From Polaromonas sp. (GTDB lineage: Bacteria; Pseudomonadota; Gammaproteobacteria; Burkholderiales; Burkholderiaceae_C), in NCBI GenBank assembly GCA_013823635.1, contig PNML01000031.1, forward strand, positions 1-32,665: DNA of 32,665 nucleotides, given 5' to 3'. Position 1 is the stretch's first letter. Every line of letters begins with the position of its first letter. The position numbers were made by a program, and so were the translations under genes. Positions 9,294 through 17,321 of the stretch are shown here, piece after piece. Under the pieces are notes generated by a model, which was not told the origin of the DNA, ran no database searches, and was given only the letters and a program-made list of their open reading frames with translations.

Positions 9294-10958
9294 TCAGACC
9301 GACACCACCCCCGCCTGACCCGACAGCACCTGAAAACTGGCCTGCGTGGACAGCGCGGCCCCGGCCTGAGCCGGGAACGGGGTGGTCTGAAAGCGTGCCA
9401 GCACCCGCTGCGGCGTGACCTCCAGCCAGGTGTAGCCGCGCTCATCGCTGCGGGCATGGGCAATGTCCGGGTTGCTGGTGCGGATGCGGCTGAGGGCAAA
9501 TTCACTCATGCCCCGCGAGGTCACCGAAGTGGTCACGAACTCGCTGGCCACCACGGGCGACTGCGGGTCGTTGGGCACCAGGCGCAGCTGCGCCGCCACG
9601 TTCTGGTGCACGTCGCCGCCCAGGGCCACCACGTTGTCCACACCGGCGTTCACCACGGCCTGCAGCAAGCGCTGGCGGGCGGCGGCATAGCCGTCCCAGC
9701 CGTCGGTGTAGATGGTGCGGCCCACCGGCGTGTCGATGCCGGTGGAGCTGATCTGGGTGCTTTGCGCCAGCAACCGCCACTGGCGGCGTGAATCGGCCAG
9801 GCCTTTGGCCAACCAATCCTCCTGCGCCTGGCCCAGCATGGTGCGGGCCGGCTCGTCACGCTCGCTGCAGTTGAGCACCACCCGCCCGCCGCCTTTGATG
9901 GGGTCGCGGCAGGGCTGCGGGCTGCGGTACTGGCGGCAGTCCAGCGTCCACAGGTCGGCCAGCTGGCCCCAGGTCCAGTGCTGATGGATGCGGGGGCTGG
10001 CGGTCTGTATGGCGCCGACCGCCGTCAGGTCATCCACCCCCACGGGCCACACCGGCATGTGCTCGAAATAGGCCTGGTAGGCGGCCGCGCGGCGCGCCAG
10101 GAACACGCCGGGGTCGGTGTAGGCGCGGTCCTGGTCGCCGGCGTAGTCGTTGTCCACCTCGTGGTCGTCCCAGGTGCACACCCAGGGGTGGGCTGCGTGG
10201 TTGGCGCGCAATTCGGCATCGAGCTTGTACAGGGCGTGGCGTTCCCGGTACTCGGGCAGGGTGCGCGGCACGCCGCCGGTGTGCGGGCGAATGCGGTAGT
10301 TGGGGTTGCTGCTTTCGTAGATGTAGTCGCCCACGAACAGCACCAGGTCCAGGTCCTGGCGGGCCATGTCGGCGTGCGCTGCGTAGTGCCCCTGCTCGTA
10401 GTGCTGGCAGGCGGCCAGCGCCAGCCGCAAACGGGGCACGGCGACCTGGGCCAGCGGGGCCGTGCGGGTGCGGCCCACCGGGCTTTGGGCCTGGCCACAC
10501 TGGAAGCGGTACCAGTAGTGGCGGTCCGGCTTGAGGCCCACCACCCGGGCATGCACGCTCCAACCCCGCTGGGCGTGGGTCATGAACTCGCCCGTCGCCA
10601 CCCGTTTGCTCAGCGCCTCATCTGAATAAACTTCATAGCTGACTTTGCAAGACTGCAAAGCGCTGAGGCCAGATTTTTCTTGAAAATGTACTTGTTGCTG
10701 CCTGGCCGTGGCCGATTGGCCGGGCAAGGCGGGGCCCGGGTAGAGGCGGGTCCACAGCAGCACCGAGTCCGGGCGGGGCTCACCGCTGGCCACACCCAGT
10801 GCAAACGGATCCGCCTGCCAGACGGGCGTGGCCAACTGCGCCGCCGCCTGGGGCGGCATGCGCATGGCCGCCAGCGCCTGCGCCACGGCGGGGGTCAACC
10901 CCAGGCCGACTGGCGCAGACAGTGAACCCATGGACTGTAAAAAGCGGCGACGTTGCAT
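9294..10958 (-). CDS. phoD: PhoD-family alkaline phosphatase, Tat-exported
   Basis: A 554-residue secreted metallophosphoesterase or phosphodiesterase. The N-terminus has a twin-arginine signal (QRRRFLQSMGS, residues 2-12) followed by a hydrophobic stretch ending near Ala-Gln-Ala, so folded export by Tat is expected. Residues about 45-170 are the PhoD N-terminal beta-sandwich; the catalytic domain follows. Metal-site motifs are GDYIYE (Asp211), WDDHEVDND (263-271) and GGDVHQN (447-453). The frame is open much further upstream, to about 11390, but that part runs antisense-like through the binding-protein gene; the Tat motif fixes the ATG at 10956-10958. It lies 64 bp downstream of the binding-protein gene on the same strand, possibly in one operon. 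Confidence 0.95.
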   Translation of the reverse strand: MQRRRFLQSMGSLSAPVGLGLTPAVAQALAAMRMPPQAAAQLATPVWQADPFALGVASGEPRPDSVLLWTRLYPGPALPGQSATARQQQVHFQEKSGLSALQSCKVSYEVYSDEALSKRVATGEFMTHAQRGWSVHARVVGLKPDRHYWYRFQCGQAQSPVGRTRTAPLAQVAVPRLRLALAACQHYEQGHYAAHADMARQDLDLVLFVGDYIYESSNPNYRIRPHTGGVPRTLPEYRERHALYKLDAELRANHAAHPWVCTWDDHEVDNDYAGDQDRAYTDPGVFLARRAAAYQAYFEHMPVWPVGVDDLTAVGAIQTASPRIHQHWTWGQLADLWTLDCRQYRSPQPCRDPIKGGGRVVLNCSERDEPARTMLGQAQEDWLAKGLADSRRQWRLLAQSTQISSTGIDTPVGRTIYTDGWDGYAAARQRLLQAVVNAGVDNVVALGGDVHQNVAAQLRLVPNDPQSPVVASEFVTTSVTSRGMSEFALSRIRTSNPDIAHARSDERGYTWLEVTPQRVLARFQTTPFPAQAGAALSTQASFQVLSGQAGVVSV

Positions 10959-11022
10959 GGTGATGGACAGTGGGCGACGGGGGAACGTGGTCAGGCGAAT
11001 GGCAGGGGGCGTGGCGTGTGCG

Positions 11023-12267
11023 TCACTGCTTGCGCTGCACAAACAGGTTGCGCTTGGCGTCTTCCGGGTAGGCGAAGGTGACGGCGCCGTTCCTGACCTG
11101 CCCCAGGTACAGCATGTTGGCGGTGACGGCGTCTTTGTCGTCCAGGCTGAAAGGCTTCTCATAAGTGGCCACCACACCGTAGTAGTTCCGTTGGATGTTT
11201 TCCAGCGCGGCCTTGATGGTGGGCCCGTCCAACGGTTGGCCGCCCCGCACGCCGAACAGGGCGTGCATGAGCAGGTAGGCCGTGTCGTAACCCTGGGCCG
11301 CGGCCACCGGCACCGTGATGCGGGTGGCGCTGTACTTGCGGGCGTAGTTGGCCAGGAAGGCGGCGCGGCGTTCGTTGCTGGGCTCGGCAATGAAGGTCTG
11401 CACCATCAGCGCGCCCTCGGCCGCGTCCCGGGCGCCGTCGATGAAGAAGGGGAACGACAAGGTCCAGGGCCCCACAAAAGGCACGTCCCACTTCAGGGCA
11501 CGGCGGCCTTTGGCAATGACGGCGTTCTCCGGCCCCACGGTGTAGCCGACGATGACGTTGGCCCCCGCCTCGCGGGCGGCCTTGAGTTCGGCGCCCAGGT
11601 CTTTCACCCCCGTGGCAAAGCGCGCCACATGCACGGGCTTGAGCTGGCGGGCCGCCAGCGCGGCCTCCACGTCTTTCAACCCCGCTTCGCCATAACCGGT
11701 GGTGTCGGCAAACACGGCCACCTTGGTCCAGCCGCGCTTGGCCAGGTCCTGGACGATGAAGGGCGCCTGGATGGCGTCGCGCGCCGAGGTGCGGAAAATG
11801 TAGCTCTGCGCCGCCGGGTACTTGCTGGTCAGCGGTGTGCCCGTGGCGCAGGGGATGATGAGCGGTATGCGCGCGGTCTGAAACACCTCCAGCGACTGCT
11901 GGGCCACACCGGTGTTGCAAAAGCCGATGGTGGCCACGACCTTGTCGGTCACCAGCTCCTCGGCCAGCTTGCGGCCCACGTCAGGGCGCGCGGTGTCGTC
12001 TTTGACCACCAGTTCCAGCGGGCGCCCCAGGTAGCCACCGGCGGCATTGATTTCATCCACCGCCATGCGCACACCGTTGTGCATGGGCAGGCCAAAGTCG
12101 GCGGACGGGCCGGTGAATGGCCCGATCAGGCCCACACGCAACGGGTTGACCAAGGGGGCCGTGTCCGCCGCCGGGGCCTGCGCCCTGGCCAAACCGCTGA
12201 TGACCACGGCCACCAGGCCCAGTGTGCGACCGGCCAACGCGAGCCGCTGACCCATGGAGAGGGGCAT
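11023..12267 (-). CDS. Branched-chain amino acid-type ABC transporter substrate-binding protein
   Basis: A 414-residue periplasmic binding protein of the LivJ/LivK type (type I fold). A signal peptide of about 30 residues (hydrophobic LALAGRTLGLVAVVISGLA, then ARAQA) precedes the mature start. Family features include VGLIGPFTGPSADFG, NGVRMAVDEINAAGGYLGRP and the later YDTAYLLMHAL helix. No permease or ATPase genes are adjacent, so this is an orphan binding protein. AGGAGA lies 15 bp before the ATG at 12267 but only about 6 bp before an in-frame TTG at 12276, so the TTG may be the true start (three extra residues). It follows the LysR gene by 44 bp and precedes phoD. The ligand is unknown. Confidence 0.92.
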   Translation of the reverse strand: MPLSMGQRLALAGRTLGLVAVVISGLARAQAPAADTAPLVNPLRVGLIGPFTGPSADFGLPMHNGVRMAVDEINAAGGYLGRPLELVVKDDTARPDVGRKLAEELVTDKVVATIGFCNTGVAQQSLEVFQTARIPLIIPCATGTPLTSKYPAAQSYIFRTSARDAIQAPFIVQDLAKRGWTKVAVFADTTGYGEAGLKDVEAALAARQLKPVHVARFATGVKDLGAELKAAREAGANVIVGYTVGPENAVIAKGRRALKWDVPFVGPWTLSFPFFIDGARDAAEGALMVQTFIAEPSNERRAAFLANYARKYSATRITVPVAAAQGYDTAYLLMHALFGVRGGQPLDGPTIKAALENIQRNYYGVVATYEKPFSLDDKDAVTANMLYLGQVRNGAVTFAYPEDAKRNLFVQRKQ

Positions 12268-12311
12268 GTTCTTCAATCTTGTCTCCTGTGCGCCCGGTGG
12301 GCGTGTGTGTG

Positions 12312-13229
12312 TCAACCTGGCTGACGCAGTGCCGAGGCCGCCGACACCCGCAGCGCCTGGCTCAGGCCATCCAACACATCGGACTGCAGGTTCCAGCAAT
12401 GCCAGTACAGCGCCACCGGCAGGCGGTGCTGCGGCACCACATTGGTGAGCGCGCCATTGTCCAGCAAAGGCTGAACCAGCAGTCGCGGCAGCACGCTCAC
12501 ACCCCAACCGGCCAGCACCGCCCGCACCTGCCCCTCTGACGAGGGCACAAAGAGCTGCTTGAGCGTGACCCGGCGCAGCCCGAAGGCCTGCGCCACGAAC
12601 TCGCGCTGCAAATCGTCCTTTCGGTTGAACGCAATGAACGGGATTTGTGAGAACTGGTGAGCCCCCAGCCCCTTGGGCATGTGGGTCTGGGCATAGGCGG
12701 TCTGCGCCACCGCCACATAGTCCATCAGGCCCAAGGCTTCCATGCGGCAGCCGCGCAAGGCCTGGTCCAGCGAGGTCACGCAGCCCAGCACCTGACCCTC
12801 GCGCAGCCATTCGTGGGTGAAGTCCTGGTCGTCGGTGATGATTTCGATGGCCAGGCCCTGCCGGGCCAAGTCGCCCATGGCGGGAATGGCCCAGGTGGCG
12901 ATGCTGTCGGCGTTGATGGCCACCGAAATGCGCTCTTCCTCACGGCCACTGCCGGTGGAGCTGGGGGCCAGCTCCTTCAGGTCTTTTTCCAGGTCGGCGC
13001 GCAGCAGACGCAGCATTTTGGTGTGCTTGAGCAGGAGCTGCCCGGCCGACGTGACCTTCAACGGGCGACTGCGCACGATCAGCACCGTGCCCACCTGGGC
13101 CTCCAGCGCCCGCAGGCGTTGCGAGACGGCCGACTGGGTGATGCTCAGGCGCTGCGCGGCCCGCTCAAAGCCTCCCTCCTCCCAGATGGCGGCCAGGCAT
13201 TCCAGGGCGTCGGGGTCAAAACTGCTCAT
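12312..13229 (-). CDS. argP: LysR-family regulator of the ArgP (IciA) type
   Basis: A 305-residue LysR-type transcription factor. The N-terminal winged helix (about 4-63) contains FERAAQRLSITQSAVSQRLR. The phrase SVAINADSIATWAIPAM at the start of the effector domain is characteristic of the ArgP/LysG branch, which senses lysine or arginine in known members. In many genomes this regulator faces a LysE-type exporter; here it instead faces a DadA-like amino acid dehydrogenase and heads a run with a binding protein and PhoD. It likely controls the divergent dadA-like gene. The exact orthology to ArgP, and so the symbol, is less sure than the family. Confidence 0.9.
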   Translation of the reverse strand: MSSFDPDALECLAAIWEEGGFERAAQRLSITQSAVSQRLRALEAQVGTVLIVRSRPLKVTSAGQLLLKHTKMLRLLRADLEKDLKELAPSSTGSGREEERISVAINADSIATWAIPAMGDLARQGLAIEIITDDQDFTHEWLREGQVLGCVTSLDQALRGCRMEALGLMDYVAVAQTAYAQTHMPKGLGAHQFSQIPFIAFNRKDDLQREFVAQAFGLRRVTLKQLFVPSSEGQVRAVLAGWGVSVLPRLLVQPLLDNGALTNVVPQHRLPVALYWHCWNLQSDVLDGLSQALRVSAASALRQPG

Positions 13230-13266
13230 GGGCGCTCTCCAAATGAGTGGTGTCGGTGAACTGGCG

Positions 13267-13302
13267 GTGAATTATTAGCCAACATGATGAGAAACGATTC
13301 AC
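13267..13302. promoter_or_regulatory. Inverted repeat in the argP-like/dadA-like divergent region
   Basis: GTGAAT (13267-13272) and ATTCAC (13297-13302) form a perfect inverted repeat with centres about 30 bp apart, roughly three helical turns. The 155-bp divergent region is locally AT-rich. The layout suits a LysR-type dimer-of-dimers site, but no strict T-N11-A box was singled out. Confidence 0.32.
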
Positions 13303-13384
13303 TTTAATTCCTCTTCACTTGCAGGTGACTTTTTTCGATACTCCGCACCTTCACCGACAAGGTTTCATTTTCTGGGGTCACACC

Positions 13385-14713
13385 ATGCGAGTCACTGTTT
13401 TGGGCGCAGGCATCATTGGGGTCAGCACCGCCTGGCATTTGCTGGAGCGCGGGCACGAGGTCACGCTGGTGGACCGCCAGGCCGATGCGGCCATGGAAAC
13501 CAGCTTTGGCAACGCCGCGCAAATCTCCGTCAGCTACTGCGAGCCCTGGGCCAACCGCAAAGCCCCGTGGAAGGCCCTGAAGTGGATGTTTGACCCGCAA
13601 GGCCCCCTCAAATTTCGCCCCCAGCTGGACCCTGCGCAGTGGAAGTGGGGCCTGCAGTTTCTGGCGCAGTGCAACGACGCGGCGTTTGAACGCAACGTGG
13701 CCCAACTGGTGGCACTGGGCCAGTACAGCCATGCCGCACTGAAAGACGTGGTGGCGCGCACCGGCATCCAGTACCACCGACTGACCAAGGGCATTGCCCA
13801 CTACTACACCAGCCAGAAGTCGTTTGACGATGCCGGCAGCGCGGCCGAGGTGATGCGCCGCCACGGCGTGGCCCGCCGCGTGGTCAGCCGCGAGGAGCTG
13901 CTGCGCATCGAACCCGCGCTGCGCGGCTTTGCCGACCAGATCGTGGGTGGCACCTACACCGAAAGCGACGAATCCGGTGACTGCCTGGCCTTCACCCAGG
14001 CGTTGATGCGCCTGTGCACCGCACGTGGCATGCAGACGCTGATGGAGCACGACATCGAGCGCATCCACACCCAGGCCTGTCAGGTCAGCAGCGTGCAGGT
14101 GCGCGACCAGCGCCAGGGCACGGTCAGGCAGTTGGAAGGCGACGCCTTTGTGGTGGCCTGCGGCTCGTACACCACCGCCCTGCTGAAACAGGTCGGGGTG
14201 AGTGTGCCCATCTACCCCGGCAAAGGCTACAGCGCCACGCTGCCCCTGCTCAAACCCGACCAGGCCCCCAGCGTCAGCATGCTGGACGACCAGATGAAGT
14301 GCGCCATCTCCCGCTTGGGCGACCGGCTGCGGGTGGCGGGCACCATCGAGCTGGGCGGGTTTGACCTGTCGCTGGACACCCCGCTGGCGCGCACCCGCGC
14401 CGCCATGCTGGTGCGCCGCATCGAACAGGTGTTTCCGGGTGTGGCCGACACGCGCACCCCCGAAGAAGGTGGCGACCCCCAGTTCTGGTGCGGCCTGCGC
14501 CCCGCCACCCCCACCAACATCCCCGTGATGGGCCCCACCCGCGTGGGCAAGCTGTGGGTGAACGCGGGCCACGGCACGCTGGGCTGGACGCACGGTGCTG
14601 GCTCAGGCAAAGCCCTGGCCGAACTGGTCAGCGGCGAACGGCCCGCCATGAACTTCCGGTTTCATGGGCAGGCGGTCACCCATTCGGCCTTGCCCCGCAT
14701 GAAAATGGCCTGA
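13385..14713 (+). CDS. dadA: DadA-like FAD-dependent D-amino acid dehydrogenase
   Basis: A 442-residue membrane-associated flavoenzyme of the DadA type, oxidatively deaminating D-amino acids and passing electrons to the respiratory chain. The dinucleotide fold begins at residue 1 with GAGIIG (7-12) and an acidic end (VTLVDR). The following ETSFGNAAQIS and PWKALKWMF segments match DadA closely. The C-terminal NAGHGTLGWTHGAGSGK is the second FAD-contact region. The ATG at 13385 puts the fold at the very N-terminus as in the family. It is divergently arranged with the ArgP-like regulator, which suggests induction by a basic amino acid. The substrate (D-Ala, D-Lys or other) cannot be told from sequence. 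Confidence 0.9.
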   Translation: MRVTVLGAGIIGVSTAWHLLERGHEVTLVDRQADAAMETSFGNAAQISVSYCEPWANRKAPWKALKWMFDPQGPLKFRPQLDPAQWKWGLQFLAQCNDAAFERNVAQLVALGQYSHAALKDVVARTGIQYHRLTKGIAHYYTSQKSFDDAGSAAEVMRRHGVARRVVSREELLRIEPALRGFADQIVGGTYTESDESGDCLAFTQALMRLCTARGMQTLMEHDIERIHTQACQVSSVQVRDQRQGTVRQLEGDAFVVACGSYTTALLKQVGVSVPIYPGKGYSATLPLLKPDQAPSVSMLDDQMKCAISRLGDRLRVAGTIELGGFDLSLDTPLARTRAAMLVRRIEQVFPGVADTRTPEEGGDPQFWCGLRPATPTNIPVMGPTRVGKLWVNAGHGTLGWTHGAGSGKALAELVSGERPAMNFRFHGQAVTHSALPRMKMA

Positions 14714-14770
14714 TTTTTTCATAGCAATTTATCGTTCACTGGAAAGCGCTACAGGCATATTTTTTAAAAA
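14714..14770 (+). repeat. AT-rich interspersed repeat, copy 2, between convergent genes
   Basis: This repeat fills exactly the 57 bp between the stop codons of the dadA-like gene and the convergent carboxypeptidase gene. It contains CATAGC, then ACTGGAAAGCGCTACAGGCATA and T/A runs at both ends. A GCCTG (14708-14712) and CAGGC (14752-14756) pair followed by TTTTTT could let it end plus-strand transcription. Related copies are at 4500-4565 and, diverged, at 31290-31350. Confidence 0.6.
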
Positions 14771-15706
14771 TTACCCCAAAGGATGGGACCGAGACCGGGG
14801 CGCATCGGGCAACGCCGGTGACGGGGCAACGGTCGGTGGCGCCACCAGGGGTGAAGGTTTGGCCACCGGCGCGGGGAGGTGCTCCCCCATCCAGCGCAAC
14901 AGGTCCAGCCACATCTGGCGCATTTCCGCATCCAGCGGCGTGCGCAAGGCGCTGGGCAGCTCAATGGTCACCACCGGCATGCCCTTGTGCACGCCCCCGT
15001 AGTGGCCCAGGCTGCCGGGGAAGATGCCCACCCGATCCAGGTACAGACGCCCCAGCTTGGGCGGTGGTGTGCCCGGGCCGTCAAAGTCCAGCACGCCGTA
15101 AGGGGCGTGGATGCTCACGATCAGGTCCGGTTGGAAACGGGCCATTTCGTCGTGCAGGAACCGCGACTCCGGCTCTGACAGGGGCTTGGGCCCTGGCCAG
15201 CGACGGGGGTCTTTGCGGGTGCGTTTTTCCCAGTAGCGCTTGGCGTCACGCTCCCAGTGGGGTGTGGGGAAATTGCGGTTGAGGTCCACGCCATTGGCAT
15301 TGACGCGCTTGGCCGGGCGCATCATCAGCCCGTCGGGGTTGAGCGCGGGAATGAAGCGCCAATGGGCATTGGCGGGCACCTCCACCGCACGCTGTATCCA
15401 GTGCAGCGCCAATGAAGTGGAAGACAGCTCGTCGCCGTGCATGGCCCCCACCACCAGCACGCGGACATTGGCGTCGGGCGCCACCACGTCCCGCATGAAC
15501 AGCGGCCGCCCCAGTACCGAGCGGCCCGCGGTGGCCTGCAGGTCGGCGTGGGCACACACATCGGCCTTGACATTGGGCAAGCGGCGCACCCATTCCGCGC
15601 AAGCCGCTGCGCTCGGGGCGGCGGCACAGGCGGGCACCGCACCGAGCAAAGCGACCCAACCCAGGGCCGTCAGGCCCGCAGGGGTGCGCCAGCTCAACAC
15701 AGTCAT
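14771..15706 (-). CDS. Secreted M14-family zinc carboxypeptidase (MpaA-like)
   Basis: A 311-residue metallocarboxypeptidase-fold protein. A signal peptide ends near ACAAA (about residue 30), so it is periplasmic or secreted. The zinc ligands are His90 and Glu93 in GAMHGDE and His200 in VSIHAPYG; NRN (143-145) holds the substrate-binding Arg, and Glu249 in VTIELPSAL is the general base. This arrangement is that of the MpaA-like branch, which in E. coli cleaves the murein tripeptide gamma-D-Glu-diaminopimelate bond, but MpaA is cytoplasmic while this one appears exported. The C-terminus is a Pro/Ala-rich tail (about 278-311). It faces away from the flavin reductase gene. Confidence 0.9.
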   Translation of the reverse strand: MTVLSWRTPAGLTALGWVALLGAVPACAAAPSAAACAEWVRRLPNVKADVCAHADLQATAGRSVLGRPLFMRDVVAPDANVRVLVVGAMHGDELSSTSLALHWIQRAVEVPANAHWRFIPALNPDGLMMRPAKRVNANGVDLNRNFPTPHWERDAKRYWEKRTRKDPRRWPGPKPLSEPESRFLHDEMARFQPDLIVSIHAPYGVLDFDGPGTPPPKLGRLYLDRVGIFPGSLGHYGGVHKGMPVVTIELPSALRTPLDAEMRQMWLDLLRWMGEHLPAPVAKPSPLVAPPTVAPSPALPDAPRSRSHPLG

Positions 15707-15851
15707 GCGGGCATTTTAGGGGCCGCCTTCGCGGGAGAGGCTCGGCACCTTGCAGGGATGGCCCAGGTGCTGGGCGGCGACCGCGCTGGCACTTTCACCG
15801 ACAATGGCGTCTGCCCGGCCAGACCGTGTTGGGTGCCAACCAGCCCAACCC

Positions 15852-16394
15852 ATGCCCCATTCCACCGACTTGCCTGCACCGCCCGCTTTCACCCAGCGCG
15901 AATTCCGCGACGCCTTGGGGACCTTCGCCACCGGGGTGACGGTGGTCACCGCCTGCAACACCGACGGGGTGCGGGTGGGGTTGACGGTCAGCTCGTTCAA
16001 CTCGGTGTCCCTGGCACCGCCCCTGGTGCTGTGGAGCCTGGCCAACCAGGCCCACACCATGCCGGTGTTCCAAGCCTGCACACACTACGCCATCAACGTG
16101 CTGGCGGCCGATCAGCTGGACCTGGCCAACCAGTTTGCCCAGCGTGGCATTGACCGGTTTGCGGGCGTGACCTGTACCGTGGGACACACAGGCGCACCCT
16201 TGCTGGCGGGGGCAGTGGCCACGTTCGAATGCCTCAACCGCAGCCGCCACGCGGAAGGCGATCACGTCATCTTCGTGGGCGAGGTGCTGCACTGCCACCC
16301 ACTGCGCCACACCGCGCCGCTGCTCTACCACCGGGGACAGCTGCGGCCCGGTGAACCCGCTCAATTCCCGGAATCGGTGCTCAGCAGGGGGTAA
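15852..16394 (+). CDS. Flavin reductase domain protein (HpaC/RutF-like)
   Basis: A 180-residue FMN-binding split-barrel protein of the flavin reductase family, which supplies reduced flavin to two-component monooxygenases. The signature GTFATGVTVVTA (residues about 23-34), followed by GLTVSSFNSVSLAPPLVLWS, is typical. No monooxygenase gene is adjacent, so its partner is unknown; stand-alone members also exist. I chose the ATG at 15852, which places the domain about 12 residues in; the frame is open upstream without similarity. Its 3' end overlaps the end of the convergent HDOD gene by 34 bp. Confidence 0.9.
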   Translation: MPHSTDLPAPPAFTQREFRDALGTFATGVTVVTACNTDGVRVGLTVSSFNSVSLAPPLVLWSLANQAHTMPVFQACTHYAINVLAADQLDLANQFAQRGIDRFAGVTCTVGHTGAPLLAGAVATFECLNRSRHAEGDHVIFVGEVLHCHPLRHTAPLLYHRGQLRPGEPAQFPESVLSRG

Positions 16395-17254
16395 ATGGCG
16401 TCCACCCAGTGGTCCACCTCATCTGGTGTGACCTCCAAATGGTCCATGCAGGTGACGCCGTGGCGCACCCATTCGCGTGACTCGGCCAGGTTTTCGTGCT
16501 TGGTCAGCAGGTGGTCGGCGATCAGACCCATCGCCACCAGTTGGCGCACCACCGGGGCAAAGGCCGAATCGCCCAGACAGGTGAAGTCGTGGTGCAGGCG
16601 AACGGCCACGGCCACCTCGGGTGGTAGGTGCCAGGTTCTGGCCACCAAGGCACCCACCACGGCATGGTCGGTGCGGTGGTTGGCGTTCTCGGTTTGGGTG
16701 AAGGTGCGATCCTGGCGCGCCAGCGCCTCGGTCAAAGTGGAGGCATAGCCGCGCACACCTTGCATCATCACTGGGATGCCGACGTGGCAAAACAGCCCAA
16801 AGCTGTGGGCCAACCCCGGTGGCAAGGAATACAACTGGTTGCCAATGTGCTCACACACCACGGCTTTGCGGGTGCTGTGCTCCCAAAAATGGGCCAGCAC
16901 CGGAGAGTGGATGGGAATGGCCCCGCGAATCAAAAAACCCGTGAGCAGTTGGGTGGCGGGGCCCAGACCCAGCACCGTCATGGCCTGCCCCACCGTGTGC
17001 ACGCGCTGCTGCAGCGCGTAAGCCGGGCTGTTGGCCTGGCGAATGAGGGCCGCGGCCATGGCCACGTCGGCCGCGGCAATGCGGTCAATTTCAGCCACAT
17101 CTGGCTCAGCGCTGGCCGTGGCGGCCTTGAGGCGCAGCAGCAACTCAGGACACGGCGGGATGATGATGTGGCGCAAGGGGCCGCTGCTGCGGGCTTGGTC
17201 CAGTTCCGTGTGGACAAACGCATGGCCTTGGCCGGTCGCAGTGGTGGCAATCAT
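16361..17254 (-). CDS. HDOD-domain signalling protein
   Basis: A 297-residue protein with an HDOD domain (about 30-230), an HD-related fold without the catalytic metal residues. It starts with the usual PPCPELLLRL helix; IDRIAAADVAMAAALIRQANSPAY and VGQAMTVLGLGPATQLL follow as in the family. Such proteins act in signalling, often beside c-di-GMP enzymes, and are thought to be protein-interaction modules. The start at the ATG at 17252-17254 gives a normal N-terminus; upstream in-frame sequence overlaps the GGDEF-EAL gene. The gene follows GGDEF-EAL by 67 bp on the same strand and is probably co-transcribed with it. Confidence 0.88.
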   Translation of the reverse strand: MIATTATGQGHAFVHTELDQARSSGPLRHIIIPPCPELLLRLKAATASAEPDVAEIDRIAAADVAMAAALIRQANSPAYALQQRVHTVGQAMTVLGLGPATQLLTGFLIRGAIPIHSPVLAHFWEHSTRKAVVCEHIGNQLYSLPPGLAHSFGLFCHVGIPVMMQGVRGYASTLTEALARQDRTFTQTENANHRTDHAVVGALVARTWHLPPEVAVAVRLHHDFTCLGDSAFAPVVRQLVAMGLIADHLLTKHENLAESREWVRHGVTCMDHLEVTPDEVDHWVDAIYPLLSTDSGN

Positions 17255-17321
17255 GGGGTGGATGGTCTGCAGGGATCGCGGTGTTGCGCCGCCATCATAC
17301 GGGAGCGCTTCGTGAAACACG

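Noticed and set aside
10959-11390. N-terminal extension of the PhoD frame
   Set aside because: It overlaps the binding-protein gene in another frame, and the twin-arginine signal at 10958 marks the real start.
12268-12810. Long N-terminal extension of the binding-protein frame into the LysR gene
   Set aside because: It overlaps the LysR gene and would bury the signal peptide inside the protein; the ribosome binding site supports a start at 12267 or 12276.
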